Assembly (NCBI GenBank): GCA_023846275.1
Contig: CM043865.1
Span: 9,722,068-9,786,067, forward strand
Source of the DNA: Vanilla planifolia
Taxonomy: Eukaryota > Streptophyta > Magnoliopsida > Asparagales > Orchidaceae
DNA: 64,000 nucleotides
Direction: 5' to 3'
Position numbers and translations under genes: made by a program. The notes beneath the pieces are model-generated. The model did no database searches. It had not been told where the DNA came from and saw nothing but the letters and a program-made list of their open reading frames with translations. Position 1 is the stretch's first letter; each line of letters starts with the position of its first letter. Positions 24,478 to 36,836 of the stretch are shown one piece after another.

Positions 24478-25390
24478 AACAAAGATGAGAACGACGTTGC
24501 TTTCACCAAGCCATGAAGCAACTTCAATCATTTAGTTGCTCAGTACAGAATTTAGAACGATACCTGACGGCTGGATTACCGATTTATGAACACAGACACC
24601 AGAAGAGCAAGTAACAGTAACGAAGCTAACATAGAAACAGCTTCTCTCCTTCCCTGCTCTTTAAACGATTGCCGTCTCTACCAATCGTGTTCTTTTAATC
24701 TTTGTATTTCATTTAAGCTCCTTGAATTGACTTACATAATATACTAATTAGAAGAAGAAAGAAAAGCAACAAGGATATATTTTCCTGATCTTCATCACTA
24801 TTCGATCTGAATCAGGCAATCCAATCGATTGTTTTAGAATGTAGTGTTAGAAATACAATTATTGTATAACAAAATTAAAAAAAATCTTAAAGTTTGTTCG
24901 CAGGACACATCTGCCCAATTGCAAAATTAATTATCCATAATGAAAGACTTTATAGTCAATTAAAGTAACTTTACCCTTCTGCATCTACTTTGTTTTAACA
25001 TTTGCATTTGCATGACCTAAACAAAGGATGTGCATTTTTAATGCGTCCTGAACATGTTGCTGTTGATAACATGTGTTTACCTTTTTAATGCATTTGCATG
25101 CATGTGCCGTACCCTACTGTTCTCCAGAAAGGAAAGTCTTCAATAGTAGAATACTGAAGCTTGCGACCTGGGTAGATCTGCTTCAACAAAAAAAAAAATG
25201 ATGGAGAAAGCCAAAGTATCACATTTACGTAGGTAAACAACAGTTTATCTATACTAGAGCAGTTCGATATTTTCAACATACAGCTAAATAAACCAGGAAA
25301 TGTTTCAATCTTCTACATGTTGAAAATGAGTTGAAAAGAATTGCAAACCCACAACGCAAGGGCCAGAAAACCATTGCCTCTCTTCTGTTC
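24478..25390. other. convergent intergenic spacer and 3' UTRs
   Basis: Lies between the stop codons of two genes pointing at each other. It should hold the ends of both 3' UTRs. The more complex part at 25090-25390 is probably the KORRIGAN 3' UTR. No other gene seen. Confidence 0.6.
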
Positions 25391-28300
25391 TCAGGGGCTC
25401 CAAGGAGACGGAGGCGGAGGAGGAGCTGGAAAAAGTGGCGGCACGGCAGAGAATATCGAATTCTTATCGACTCCACTGCCCTCGCCGGACAAGGCCACCA
25501 GAACAGCCACCAAGCCGGCATTACCTGCAAGCGTGGGCTCAGTATAGTTGTAGTTGGTGCGAACATCGTGGAAACCATCGTGTCGATCTGGACCGGCAAC
25601 CATGGCACCCACAATCGTGTTTGGGTTGGGATTTTTGGTGTCGCGCCATTTCCATCCACCTTTACAGCCATAATTGATCCCGTTCTTGGGGATGGATGCA
25701 CCTCGGTGGTGTACATGCTTTGGATAGCGATCGCCAAAACCCACAACATAGCTCATCTTCTGAGGGTTCTTCCCAAGAATATAATCTATCTGCCATAGTT
25801 CAACAAATTTGTTATTCAAACAGAAACATGATATTGAAAACAATATCAATATGGAAGCAACCATCCATGCCTGTGTTTTAGCGAAGTCGCGAAGTGCAGA
25901 GGTGGGGAAGAAGTTAGGGCCGCAATACCACCCTGGGGTGTCGACAGCTTCAAGGTAATCGCTGTAGACCACTGCAAGAAAAGCCGCATTAACCACATAC
26001 TGAAGGGGCTGAGACCTTCCATGGTTTAGCTGTATCAGACCACCTGCAAGAGATTTGAAGGTTGCCTCTTGTTGGGTTTGATAAAAGTGAATTGACAATG
26101 TCTGAAAGAATGAAATGGAAAGAATCTCAAACCTTTAGTTCGATTGAAAGATTTGAAAACTGGTAAAAAAGAACACATAACAATGTCAGTTTGATTGTGG
26201 AAAGTTCTCAGAATCTCTTCATATGGATACCCTGGGCTCAGAAACAGTCTCAATCTGCTAAGAAGAACCTGCATATATAATAGCCGGGTAAACACTACAA
26301 AGAAGATCAGGGTAAACTTCAATTTACTAGCGTGTAGAACTTTCTTCCAAGCAAAAAAGGCCCGTATTCTGAAGCATACATCAAAACAGCAACAAATAGT
26401 TTAGATGTAAAGGTTAAAGATAGCAGCACATCACAGACATTGAAAATGGAAAAACTTAAGTGGTGGCTGTTTTTCAAACTGAAGAAACATGGTATTCTCG
26501 AAGTAGAAAAAGATGATCTATGCTATAAATCTAATGGATGTTGTCGAATGTAAGATCAACACTTCAAAATAATAAAATTCTTTACGTGATATAGCAATTG
26601 AACATAATCATCCTTCTTGTTAATTCTGAGTTAGACCTTAATTTCTACCTGTCATTTTTAGGAAAGATAGGTAAATCGACCTACTAGTCCAGAATAAAAG
26701 TTATGAATAAGATCCATCAACTAACATTATGTAAGTTGTACTATATGAGGTCAAATTTCAATAAAATGATAACAGCACGCCTTAGTCTCTCATAGCATGG
26801 GATAAGAGTTTACAGGAATCCACTAAAGCCATTGTATTTTATTATTTACTCTAAGTTTAGATGTAAGCATATACCCCAATTGAATCATACAAAAGCAATC
26901 CAATAATTCATACCAACTAGAGCATTACGCATCTATTTTAACAAGCCCGAATTAACTAAGCTTCTTCTCCTTAAGCATATCCTTAATCTGGGCTAGAACA
27001 ACCTTCTCATTATATGAATTGTTTAATAATAATATTGTTTTGAGCGTGACTATTCATCTATCTTAGCCTTTTTACTTTTATAGTACTTTTTTATTTGTAT
27101 TTTTAAAATACCATCATTCGTTGTCAGATAACATCATCAATCTCAACAATATACAAAATTCACTTTTAATCTTAATTGGATGATCTATCATATAAAATAT
27201 TAAAACAATTCTTTCGATCAATTCAATCTCTTTGGATAATTGATAACACATCAATTTTACCCATAATGAGATACAAACTTGAGATGAGAAAACCATTCTA
27301 TTTTAAAATTTTAAGATTATTAATTTTCAAATCTATATTATATGTATTACTAGTCAAATTAAATTTGAATATATTATAATCAATTTAATAATATAAAATC
27401 TTTGTCTTATCTTGTCACCCTTTTCTATTTTTTTTTCATATAAGTGTAATGTCATTGATAAAATCCATGCACTATCATCAAAACTCAAATTGACTTATTT
27501 AAGCATTTATAACTGAAGAAAAAGTTAATAATTCAAACCATCACTTACATGTAAATACAATTATAAAAAAGAAGCATTCACTCAACCCTCTTTAGGTGTG
27601 TGCACCATGCATCATTGCTCCATTAAAAAACATTTAATAATTTGTTTGTAATGGTAAACCTTTTTTATTTCTAAAGACCTTAGAAAACATCTCCCTTAGA
27701 ACTGCATATACAAGTCTTCTTAATAAAAAAAAATCAATTAAAGATTTTTTATGTTCTCCAGTTAACCTTTCAGTCAATTATAGACGCCTAAAATTATTTC
27801 TGATCAACTACCCAATCAATATGACAAGCACATAAACTGAAAGCTGCAACAATTTATAGAGATGAAAACAATAAAAGTGAATAATGTGATTAGTTCTTGT
27901 GAGCTTCCATATAAAAATAGCAAAAACAAAAAACATTAGCCCTATTAATTTGAGTTATATACATAAATCCATTAATGTAGTTGTGCTCAATACTTAATAA
28001 TTGTTTAATAATGTTCAAGCTTGTAAAGGCAATTTTAATAAATAATTTCACATTAACCTTTGTCAACCACTGCTCTATCTGCAAGGGATGCTTCATTATC
28101 TAGAATACTCTATTTACAATCTAAACAACTCCCTGTTTGCTTAAAAGAAAAAAAAATTATAACTAATCAAATATTGCTCTCATTTCTTAGAAAAACAATG
28201 GCAATCATAAGACAATCTAATATAAATTCTTAAAAGTTTCACTATATTCTTTATCTCTTGAAACATAAAATCATCATGAAAGCTTAAAAAAAATCTTTTC

Positions 28301-31300
28301 ACCTAAAAGAGACCTTTATATCAGCCTTAAATCATTCCAAAACCTTTCCTTAACAATAGCATTCAATTCCATTAGGACAAGAATACTAACAAGCTTAATA
28401 GCTTTTTTTGTAAATGAGAACATTTAAAGCAATGTTATCTCCAAACTCTTAACATCAACAATCAATTTTGAATTCATACTTTAATTATACAAATGCTATT
28501 TTTATTTCGATGTTACCTAAAAACCAAAGCTTGTATCAACTTTTTACCTTTTCATACACCCACTTAGTTTCTTATCTTCATAGGGAGCATGATATCCATG
28601 TATTTCATGAACTTGTTACTTAGTTTCTTATCTTCATAGGGAGCATGATATCCATGTATTTCATGAACTTGTTACTTAAAGTAGCTAAATAACAATATGC
28701 TCTATAACTTATAAGGACAGCCTAACCCTGCTGCAATTTCAAAAAGCTTTCATGTAATGTTGTCTTGAGAAATTATATATTAAATTGTCAACTACCAAAC
28801 ACAACACTCTATTTCACCTTAGGCTTTGATTGTCTATGACAATGTTTACCATCGAAGTAGAATATAACTTGTTTAATTAATTTGAACATACTTAGACATA
28901 TTTAAGTAAACTTTATAAATATCTTAGAAAAAAAAATGAAATATTAAATCTCATTACCCATAATTACCAGCAGACATGATATTCAGCAAAATTGAATACC
29001 AAACAGAGGTGGCGCATGGCAAAAGGAATTGATAATTTGAAGCTTATCCCCCCTTCAGTCAACGCCATTAGTTGGATGTATAAAATAGAAACCAAGCAAA
29101 AGTTTTCATGCGAGCTTATTACATTGACCCTTCAAGAAGAAATAAGGGTTGCTGTAGTGAGGCGTAATCTTCATTTGACCTTACAAGATCCATTTGCTCA
29201 CCAATTTCAGAGACAATTTAGATTGGTTGGCCTCATATTCACGACATCACAGCATCATCACCTTTAAATGTTGATGAAATTAGATCTTTGATACACATCT
29301 ATTTAGATATTTTGTCTCTTTGTTGAATCTATTTGGCTAGACAGGGATTTGAAGTGCTTATGTGATGACAATTTTAGAATATTTTAGAAATTCGTTAAGT
29401 GTTATTTGTTCCCTATTTTGTACGTTACTAATATAGCTCTTACTAATAGAATGTCATTCTTTTCCCATTGACTTGAGTCTGATCTATGACCAAATCACAT
29501 AAATCATGGTATTTTTCTTGTCATCATTTTGATCCCTACAAATACTGCTTTATTTCTCATCACATCAAATCATGTTGGCACTTCTGTGCAAGGCATTACT
29601 CTTAGCCACAAATAGGTATCAAAGCATGGGCAATAGTGCAAAATTATGAGATTAAAAAATATGATGGTTCAAAAAGTTTTAGTTTTTTGAAGAATTAAGA
29701 TAAAAGAAAGAAGCATGGTATGCCAGGAACCACGAGTGGGACGAAAAAAAAAACAAGAGGAATGAAAAAGAACTTTCAATGATTTAGTTTTGTTTGGCTG
29801 ACGAGTTTATGATAAAATATTAAATAAGGTTACTACTTATTGGTTACAAATCAAATTGGAGTCTTTGTAGACCAAGGATCTCTCAAATAAGCTTTCTGTG
29901 AAATAAAAACTACATATGTTACATGTAAAAAAAGGTTATATCTAATGAGTCAAATATAAATACATTTAATTTCATAGAAATATGAGAAATTTGGAAGGTA
30001 TGCTTTTATAATTTTTATATTTGATACTTATCTCATATATCAATTTTCAAGACACTATGTTATGTGATAAGAAGACTATAAGCTTCCATATCATTAAAAA
30101 GTTAATTTGATGAAAAAAAGCGATATCTAAGCTTGAGAATGATGTATTAATAAACAAAAAAAAGATAGTTTGTAAGTACGAGACCTATAGAAAGAGATTC
30201 TAATTATCACTTTAACATAAGCAGATGTCATTAAAATATTATTTCCATAAAAAAGAAATGACTAATCATAAAAGATTACATATCTTTGAAGAAGAATAAG
30301 ATGCATACCAAAGATAGCAAGGAAGTCAATGAATGTAATTGTCATAAAAACTTTCTCAAATTTCATTTAGGAATAGTTCTTTTAGTGATTATAAATGATA
30401 CATGCATAGATCAATGGATCTTGAATTTAGCTAATTCATATCATACAATTTTTCATAGAATTGTTTTCCACTTATGAGCCAAATGATAGTAGTAGAATTT
30501 AAATACAAAAACAATACAAAATACATAATTATTAGTCTTAACACAATAGATTTAAAAAATAATGATGACATGATTAAGTGTTTAACTAGTACAATGTACT
30601 TGAACCTATATGTCACTACAAGATGCAAGATGAATTACATTTTATGAAAAGTTTCTCAAGTTCAACAAAAAATATAAATATGAAATAATAAAATGCACAT
30701 AAAACATTTTTTAAAATATTTAACCATAAAAGCACTTATGCCTATCTCTAAACAACCCGATCAAGTTTTCCTTACTTCCTCAACAAAAATAGATAAATGA
30801 AATTCTTTACGTACAAACCAGAAAAAAATACAAAGTGATCATACCCAAGTAGTCTTATACATCATATCCAAAAGGATCCTAAAACATACCTCAAAAGAGG
30901 ATTTTAACAATTGGTATAAATCACATCTTGACCCAAGTGGATTAAGGAGAAAATAAAGGAAAATTACTAAAAAAAACTATGAAATAAGAAGATCTTTCAA
31001 AACCTTGAGCTACAAAGCAACAATGTCAATAGGAGACACTTGGATTGCAATAGACATCGTAGTGAGATTAGAGCTACAGTGCTCTTAGGTTTTGATCGAA
31101 GTAAAAAAGATAGTATTCGAAGAGTAGATTTTAATTTTATGAAACGTCTACCCCTTTATCTAGGACTAGATCTCATTTTATGGCCAAAGTATCATTTAGA
31201 AATGCTAGAAAAGCTATTTCTTACGATAGAACTTCCATATGAGGAAAAACTTTATTTTTTTCAAAATCTAGGCTTTTATACTATTCATCACTAAAGTAGA

Positions 31301-34300
31301 CGTCCAATTTCTTTGATTGGATGTTCGATTAGCTTTAATAAAGGGTACAAAAGTAGTCATATGTTTTACCGACATTTGATCACATAAATCAGATATCCAA
31401 TCTAAAGACAACAACAATGCTACAAGATGAGTGCTCAATCACCCATGTGACATTGTTCATCTATTACCTAATGTCGTTTGGCTTGTCTAATGAAGTTGGA
31501 CAACCACCTAATGCAATTAAGGCCAACTATAACAAGAGATTGCACCAAATCCTCCAATTGATTGATCAAATGTTCAATTTGTCATAGTCTAAAAATAGCT
31601 CCATATAAGCTATTTAATCGCCCAGGTTTAATAGCATGGATCAATGTATGAACTATTGAATCAAATGGTTCAATCATTGCATTAATCATCCAATCAAACC
31701 AAATTTTTCATAATTTAGTTTTTAAATTAAAGTAGTGATAATTAATTTTGAAAAAAATGTAAAATTACTAAAATTATCACTTTCAACATGGTTTAATAAA
31801 TACTTTAGTTAAAAAAATTAAAATTATCCATAATAGAAATCTTGTAATTTAGAGGCAAAATGATTATCACTTTAGATTTTAATTTTATAAAATAATTGCA
31901 CCTTAAATTTGTCTACTCTCAAAGCTTATGTGATACTATTCATGCCACCTAGTGAATTTGTTACCCATTAACCTTTAACATCTAAAGAACCAACTTGAAC
32001 TTAGAATTTAAAATCATCAATTTGGCCTTGTTAAGTCTACCTCATCCTCCAAGATGCATCTTATTTTTTCTTTGTCCATCTGTAGCCTACATTTAATCTT
32101 ATATAATCATCTAAAAATATAAAGCAAATTATCAATAATCTCATTATTCAATTTTTTTCATTAAATATCTTGATCTAATAGATCAAAAAGATCCAAAAGA
32201 GCATAAAAATGTAACACGTGAAAAATAAAGAAATGAACTCCTACATCATCATCCACCTATGCAACCTTCACGCTTGCACCCAACCCTAATCTCATTTGTG
32301 AACCTTAGTTGTTGAATTGACCCTGTTTCTTGTTGCCATCACACCCCAATTTCCATTGGCCTGGCCAATCCGCCTAAACTCAAAGCCAAATCCTTATTTG
32401 CACCCTACCAATACCATTAATCGTTGGCTACAACTACCTCTATTGAGCCCATTCTACCTTATTATTGGCTTCATCCTAGTCTAAGCTACCTAATCTATCT
32501 GTGAGGAATTTAGTTCCAAGTCCTCAATAGCAAATCTTATGTCAAAGTTATAATAATAGAATGAAAATAAGAAATAACAAATGAACTAAAAGAACGAGAG
32601 AGAGAGAAAAAAATTGCTAAATATTAATAATGTCTTGTTTCATACCTCTTTGCCATTTTTATAAAAGTTTGGATAGAATAGTTTATTACAAAATATTGAT
32701 TTCTTTATTTTTCACATACATTTTGACTTTAATTTAACAGCTACAAAGAGTCTGTACACACAAGGTTGGGCATTTGTGTGATCCGCGTGCGATGGTGCTA
32801 TGTGGTGTAACTCAAGTGTAGCAGTTGGTCTCACACACATTGCATGCATTGTGCTTACTAAGTCCACTTCTGTGCGAGCCATTGCCTTGTGCACTGTCCA
32901 GCACTATCCCACCCAATATTCCACATACTGCCCTATAAGACATCTCGCACACTGTCCTGCGTACTACTATGAGCACCATGCATCCTATGCTCTATTCCAT
33001 GCACTGTTGTGCATCCCTTATTACTATCATTACCTTATTGTAGCTTAATGATGTCGATCGCTGAGCATTCGTTTTGCAACTAAGCACAAGCCACCATACC
33101 TTCGTTTATAGCTCTATCACTGTTTGGTTTCAAAACATCCTCACCTGTTCCATCACATCTCAATAGACACATAGGACTCAACATGTTGCAAATCTAAGAA
33201 AATCTCTTGTACATTAAAGTGCCTCTGTTGTTAAGGATACAAATTCTTTACAAATGTTAAGGTCCTTTGAGTTTGCAAAAATTATAGTAATAATCACCAA
33301 GGTTACACAAGTGTTTGTGAACCCTATGTATTGCAAGTTGTAACTATGAGGAATGTTTTTCAATTCAGTCAATTTTAACTAATTTGTGAAATTATTATAA
33401 ATTAGGTAAATACAAAATTAAGTTTCAAAGCTATAATTAGAGTTCACAAACATTATGATGCACATAATGATAAATTTGTATATAATATGTCAAAATTATT
33501 CTCAACTTATACCATAACAACTTTCAAGGCAAAAATTTGGTTACTTTTGCGGTACAAAAATTCTATTCTATATGCACTTTGGTTATTATAGTTACATGTA
33601 AAATTGAAATAGTTTTAAGAAGATCTTTCATTGGTGCTGAATCTAAAAGGAACATAGGCTTTGTGGGATAATGTGGTTTGAAGCCCTTCAATTTGGAGGT
33701 TGATATCTTGGGCAAAACATTAACAACAAGAATTAATAATTTCAAGATTCACATGCTCTAAGGACTAGTTATTGGAGGTAAGAATATACATACCAGCTTA
33801 ATTCTCTAGATGGTGCACTTAGTTGGATCTATACAAGAACAACTGTGGAAAGTTCTTTGGCTAAGAATGATTTGTTCATGTCTAGCCCATCAAAGCTTAG
33901 TGACTAGGTAATCCAAACAGAAAAATAATCACTATTAATAATGTTTTTTTGATAAAGGACTAAACAAATGATGTCATCATTTAATTGAGAAGGTTAGATT
34001 ACATCTAAGTATCAATAGTCTAGGGGTTTAGGAGGCGAGAAATGTAAAATAACAAGGATTAAAGAAGAGAAAGATTCCTTATCTATTCCCTCTATCCCAT
34101 TACCAAAGTATCCTTATCACTATTAATATAAGCATTGCTCATGTTTACAATCCCACAAATCAAGAAACTAGATTTCTAAACTTGAGCTCAACTACTAAGA
34201 AAATTGCTACGACAATCCCAATATCACTAATTGACATCTTATGACGGCAATTACTATTGATATTCTTCGACACAACTAGCCTTGATAATCTTGTGCTAAT

Positions 34301-36836
34301 ACAAATACCAAACCTCGGTAGTTACAACCATGATAATGACCAATAATATATTATTGTGCCAATCATGTTTTGCATGACATAGTTAACAATCTCCTCAAGT
34401 CTATTTCTCTTCGTTGATTTAGGTACTAGCCCTACGTATCGTCTTTTCTTTCTATAATAAATTTATTTAATTCAAAAAACGAAATAATTTTATAATAAGC
34501 TTTGGATATAAATTAGGAATTCAAAAAAGTGATATTTATCCTCTATTTTGTACACAATTATTATGATTTTTAAGAATAACTCATAACCCATTGACTAGCT
34601 CTAATCTATAACTAAATCACGTAAATCTTGAAGCTGTTCAATGGAGAATGTTAGATTACCTTTGAGCATCAATAGTCTAGGTATTTAGGAGGAAAGAAAC
34701 ACACAATAATAAGGATTTAAGAAGAAAAAGATTCTTTTTCTGTTCTCTCTATCCAATTACCAAAGTAACCTTATCACTATTAATGTGACCATCGCTCGTG
34801 TTCACAATCCCAAGATCATTAATTGACATCCTATGACAGTAATTACTATTGATATTCGACACAACTAGCCTTGATAATCCCATGCCAATACAAATACCAC
34901 ACCTAGGTAGTTATAATCATGATAGTGACCTATTATCCATTATTGTGCCAATCATATCTTGCACGACATAGTTGACAATCTCCTCGAGTTTGTTTCTCTT
35001 CATCGATTTAGGTGCTACTTCTATGTATCATATTTTCTTTCTTTAATGAATTTATTTAATTCAAAAAATGAAATACTTTTATAATAAGTTTTGGATATAA
35101 ATTAAGAAATTCAAAAAAGTGTTATTTCTCCTCTATTTTGTACACTATTATTGTGATTTTTTAGAATGCCTCATAATCCATTGAATCACGTAGATCTTGA
35201 AGCTATTCTTCTATGTTCTTGATATGCATAGGTTACTACTTAGTCGCATGCCACGTCTAATAGTATTAGTACTTCCATGCAAATTGCCACTTATCAATCA
35301 CAGTACAATCATATCTAAGCACAGAGGACCTAGGCCCTAGCTAATAAATTTAGATCACTTAGATCAGCCTATTCTACAGAACAAAACTCCATTAACTACA
35401 TTTGTTGGACTAGGTCAAACTTCCAATGCATCCATTGCTTTCATTTGTAATCTTCAAAGTTCGAAATTGGTTAGCGTACCTGAGCACCAGGGAGTTTATT
35501 ATCCCAGCTTAGAACACCATAGTCCGGGCCGCCCCAGAAAGCTCCGGCATGCTTTGCCATCTTCGGATTCGTCGTCAGCTGAAGGTAGGACGAATTACCT
35601 GTCGCCAAATACATCCAAGAACCTCCCCATACGAACTCGTCCCAATAGCTCGTTGAGTTGTAGAATTTCGCCGGATCAGAGCCGCTGGAACTGTATCTCG
35701 CCCTCTGCAGCCGCGCAAAGTTCCACACCGTAGACGCCCCATGCACCAGCTTCCGCGAATATGCCTCGCTATCTTTGAACACAATGGACGCTGCCGCAAG
35801 CGCAGCGGCCATCTCGGCGGCGAGGTCCGAGCAGCTGTCGCACTCATAAACTGGCCGCGGGTAGTCAATGTCCTCTGGCCTCATCCAGCAATAGTGGTCA
35901 TTTGGCATCGAGCCGCCGGAGGTATCGCCTGCTCCGACCTTGAAAAACAATGGAAAAGGGGAAGAGAGATCTCATTTTAGAAAGATCTGCGATTCTCGAA
36001 AAAGATTCGAAATGGATTTGCTTTGACCTGGGCGGTGATGCGGTCGATGGTGTCAGCCGAGGAGTTGAAGGTCTTGAGAAGGTAGTCGGCGCCCCACTTG
36101 ATGATCTGGCGTACGTGGGCAAGCTCGCCAACGGCCTCGTACTTGGCGCTGTACTCGATTACGCTCCAGCTGAGCATTGTCATGGCGAAGGATGCCGGAA
36201 AGTTGAACTTGATGGCATCCCCAGCGTCGTAGTACCCGCCAACAAGGCTCCGGTGAACGGCAGGGTCGGAGAGCCCATCCTTCAACCCCGAGTTGCCCCT
36301 CCACGAAACATTGTTGTGCTTCGGAAGCGGCCCAGCTACAACAGAGAACGATATTGCCATCGAAATGTGATTTTTAGAAATAGGGCAAGATCCCATGTCG
36401 ACAAAGGTGACAACTTTTCACTCTCTCAAGTTGCAGGTGACTCACAGCGCTGAGCATTGAAGAACATAAGGGCCTTGTGAAGCGCAATAGTGTAGTTGTC
36501 AGGCGGCGGATGGGGATGGTGGTGGTGGGGGACGGTTTTGACGATGATAGTTATTAGGCCGGCGAGTGCGGCAGAGCCGAAGACGACGGCGAGTGTCCAC
36601 ATGAAGAGCCTGCGGCTGACGATGAGGCAGCCGAGGTCGACATACTTCTTTTTCTTCCCTTGTTCTCCTGGACCGGCGAGCAGCCAGCTCTGCTGGGTTT
36701 CGTCAAGCTGCCGCGAAGAAGTCGACACCGCCGCCCGGTCGAGATCAAAATTCCGGCTCCGATCGTCGTCCGTGGTGGATTCCGCATTCGAAATCTCCAG
36801 TGGTCCTCCCCACGGGTCTCTTCCGTACACACTCAT
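25391..36836 (-). CDS. KOR1: membrane-anchored endo-1,4-beta-glucanase, KORRIGAN type (GH9A)
   Basis: Hydrolyses 1,4-beta-glucan and is needed for cellulose synthesis with the cellulose synthase complex (family knowledge). Exons from the start: 36836-36446, 36335-36028, 35938-35480, 26268-26133, 26043-25871, 25789-25391, giving 621 residues, the usual family length. The cytosolic tail has the di-leucine L52-L53 and YVDL (65-68) trafficking motifs. One transmembrane helix spans about 77-98 (type II protein), followed by a His/Pro-rich stalk. The GH9 domain covers about 113-591. DAGD (167-170) carries the catalytic Asp, HVHHRGAS (514-521) the His motif, and D564 with E573 lie in the second GH9 signature. 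Several N-x-S/T sites fit the known glycosylation. It ends in a Pro-rich tail. The start was chosen at the conserved [11 protein letters not shown]; an in-frame ATG 33 codons upstream (36935) exists. Intron 3 is 9.2 kb. The boundary of exon 5 is unusual (see 25790-25870). Confidence 0.96.
25790..25870 (-). other. unusual 81-nt intron of the KORRIGAN gene
   Basis: Family homology places the junction between FAKTQ and IDYILG. The acceptor is a normal CAG at 25790-25792, but the base pair after the conserved donor boundary is GC, not GT (CAG|GCATGG). A GT lies 9 nt further (ATG|GTTGCT) and would add Ala-Trp-Met in frame. The intron is exactly 27 codons, has no stop codon and is T-rich. It contains an 8-bp hairpin (25829-25848 on the plus strand, 4-nt loop). 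Retention would add a hydrophobic 27-residue insert to the catalytic domain. Confidence 0.75.
28562..28678. repeat. perfect 56-bp tandem duplication
   Basis: The unit from 28562 to 28617 is repeated without a single change at 28618-28673, and the first five bases recur once more to 28678. It is recent, since no mismatches have accumulated in otherwise decayed surroundings. It lies inside KORRIGAN intron 3. Confidence 0.97.
29270..30660 (+). mobile_element. Ty1/copia remnant: LTR edge, primer-binding site, gag, protease edge
   Basis: A degenerate primer-binding site (ggtatcaaagc, 29615-29625) resembles the initiator-methionine tRNA complement used by plant copia elements. It follows a segment ending tagccaca, a plausible LTR end. 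Gag follows: KYDGS near 29658, then a block reading [13 protein letters not shown] near 29857-29905, typical of the UBN2 gag domain. The protease start appears at 30415-30468 as [13 protein letters not shown], where the family has an Asp-Ser-Gly active site; the Asp is now Asn, so it is dead. Stops and frameshifts are frequent. It lies antisense to the KORRIGAN gene in its large intron. Confidence 0.82.
32740..33050. other. CAC/GTG-rich block inside the intron
   Basis: Compositionally like 18960-19335: many cacac, gcac, tgtgtg and gcatgc words in AT-rich surroundings, preceded by a purine-rich GAGAGA patch (32595-32615). Open frames on both strands here are composition artefacts. Confidence 0.45.
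33992..35210. repeat. tandem pair of diverged LTR-like blocks
   Basis: Two direct copies, from 33992 and from 34649 (offset 657 bp). Both carry 'atcaatagtctagg', 'accttatcactattaat' (one change), 'gataatgac/gatagtgac', 'tttatttaattcaaaaaa', 'tttggatataaatta' and 'cctctattttgtacac' in order. The second copy starts TGTTAGATTAC, as LTRs do. It lacks about 55 bp present in copy one (near 34158-34212) and about 20 bp near 34590. The tail motif 'ctattttgtac' followed by 'ccattga' and 'aatcac' also occurs at 29408-29510, next to the copia primer-binding site. They are therefore probably LTRs of that element or a relative. Confidence 0.8.

Larger units (their letters stand above)
26269..35479 (-). 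other. 9.2-kb intron 3 of the KORRIGAN gene
   Basis: Its ends are canonical (GTACGC donor at 35479, TGCAG acceptor at 26269-26273), and the flanking exons join in phase 0 as GAQ|VLLSR, a continuous family motif. It holds plus-strand copia debris (about 29.3-30.7 kb), a 56-bp tandem duplication, a CAC/GTG-rich block and an LTR-like pair. The rest (26.4-28.5, 30.7-32.7 and 33.1-33.9 kb) shows nothing I recognise. The other introns of this gene are 89-110 bp apart from the 81-nt one. Confidence 0.93.

Noticed and set aside
25331..25798. 155-codon plus-strand frame opposite KORRIGAN exon 6
   Set aside because: Antisense shadow of the GH9 exon.
31040..31294. 84-codon plus-strand frame in KORRIGAN intron 3
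   Set aside because: No family match and no ATG at its start; it lies among copia debris. It may be a worn element piece but cannot be supported as a gene.
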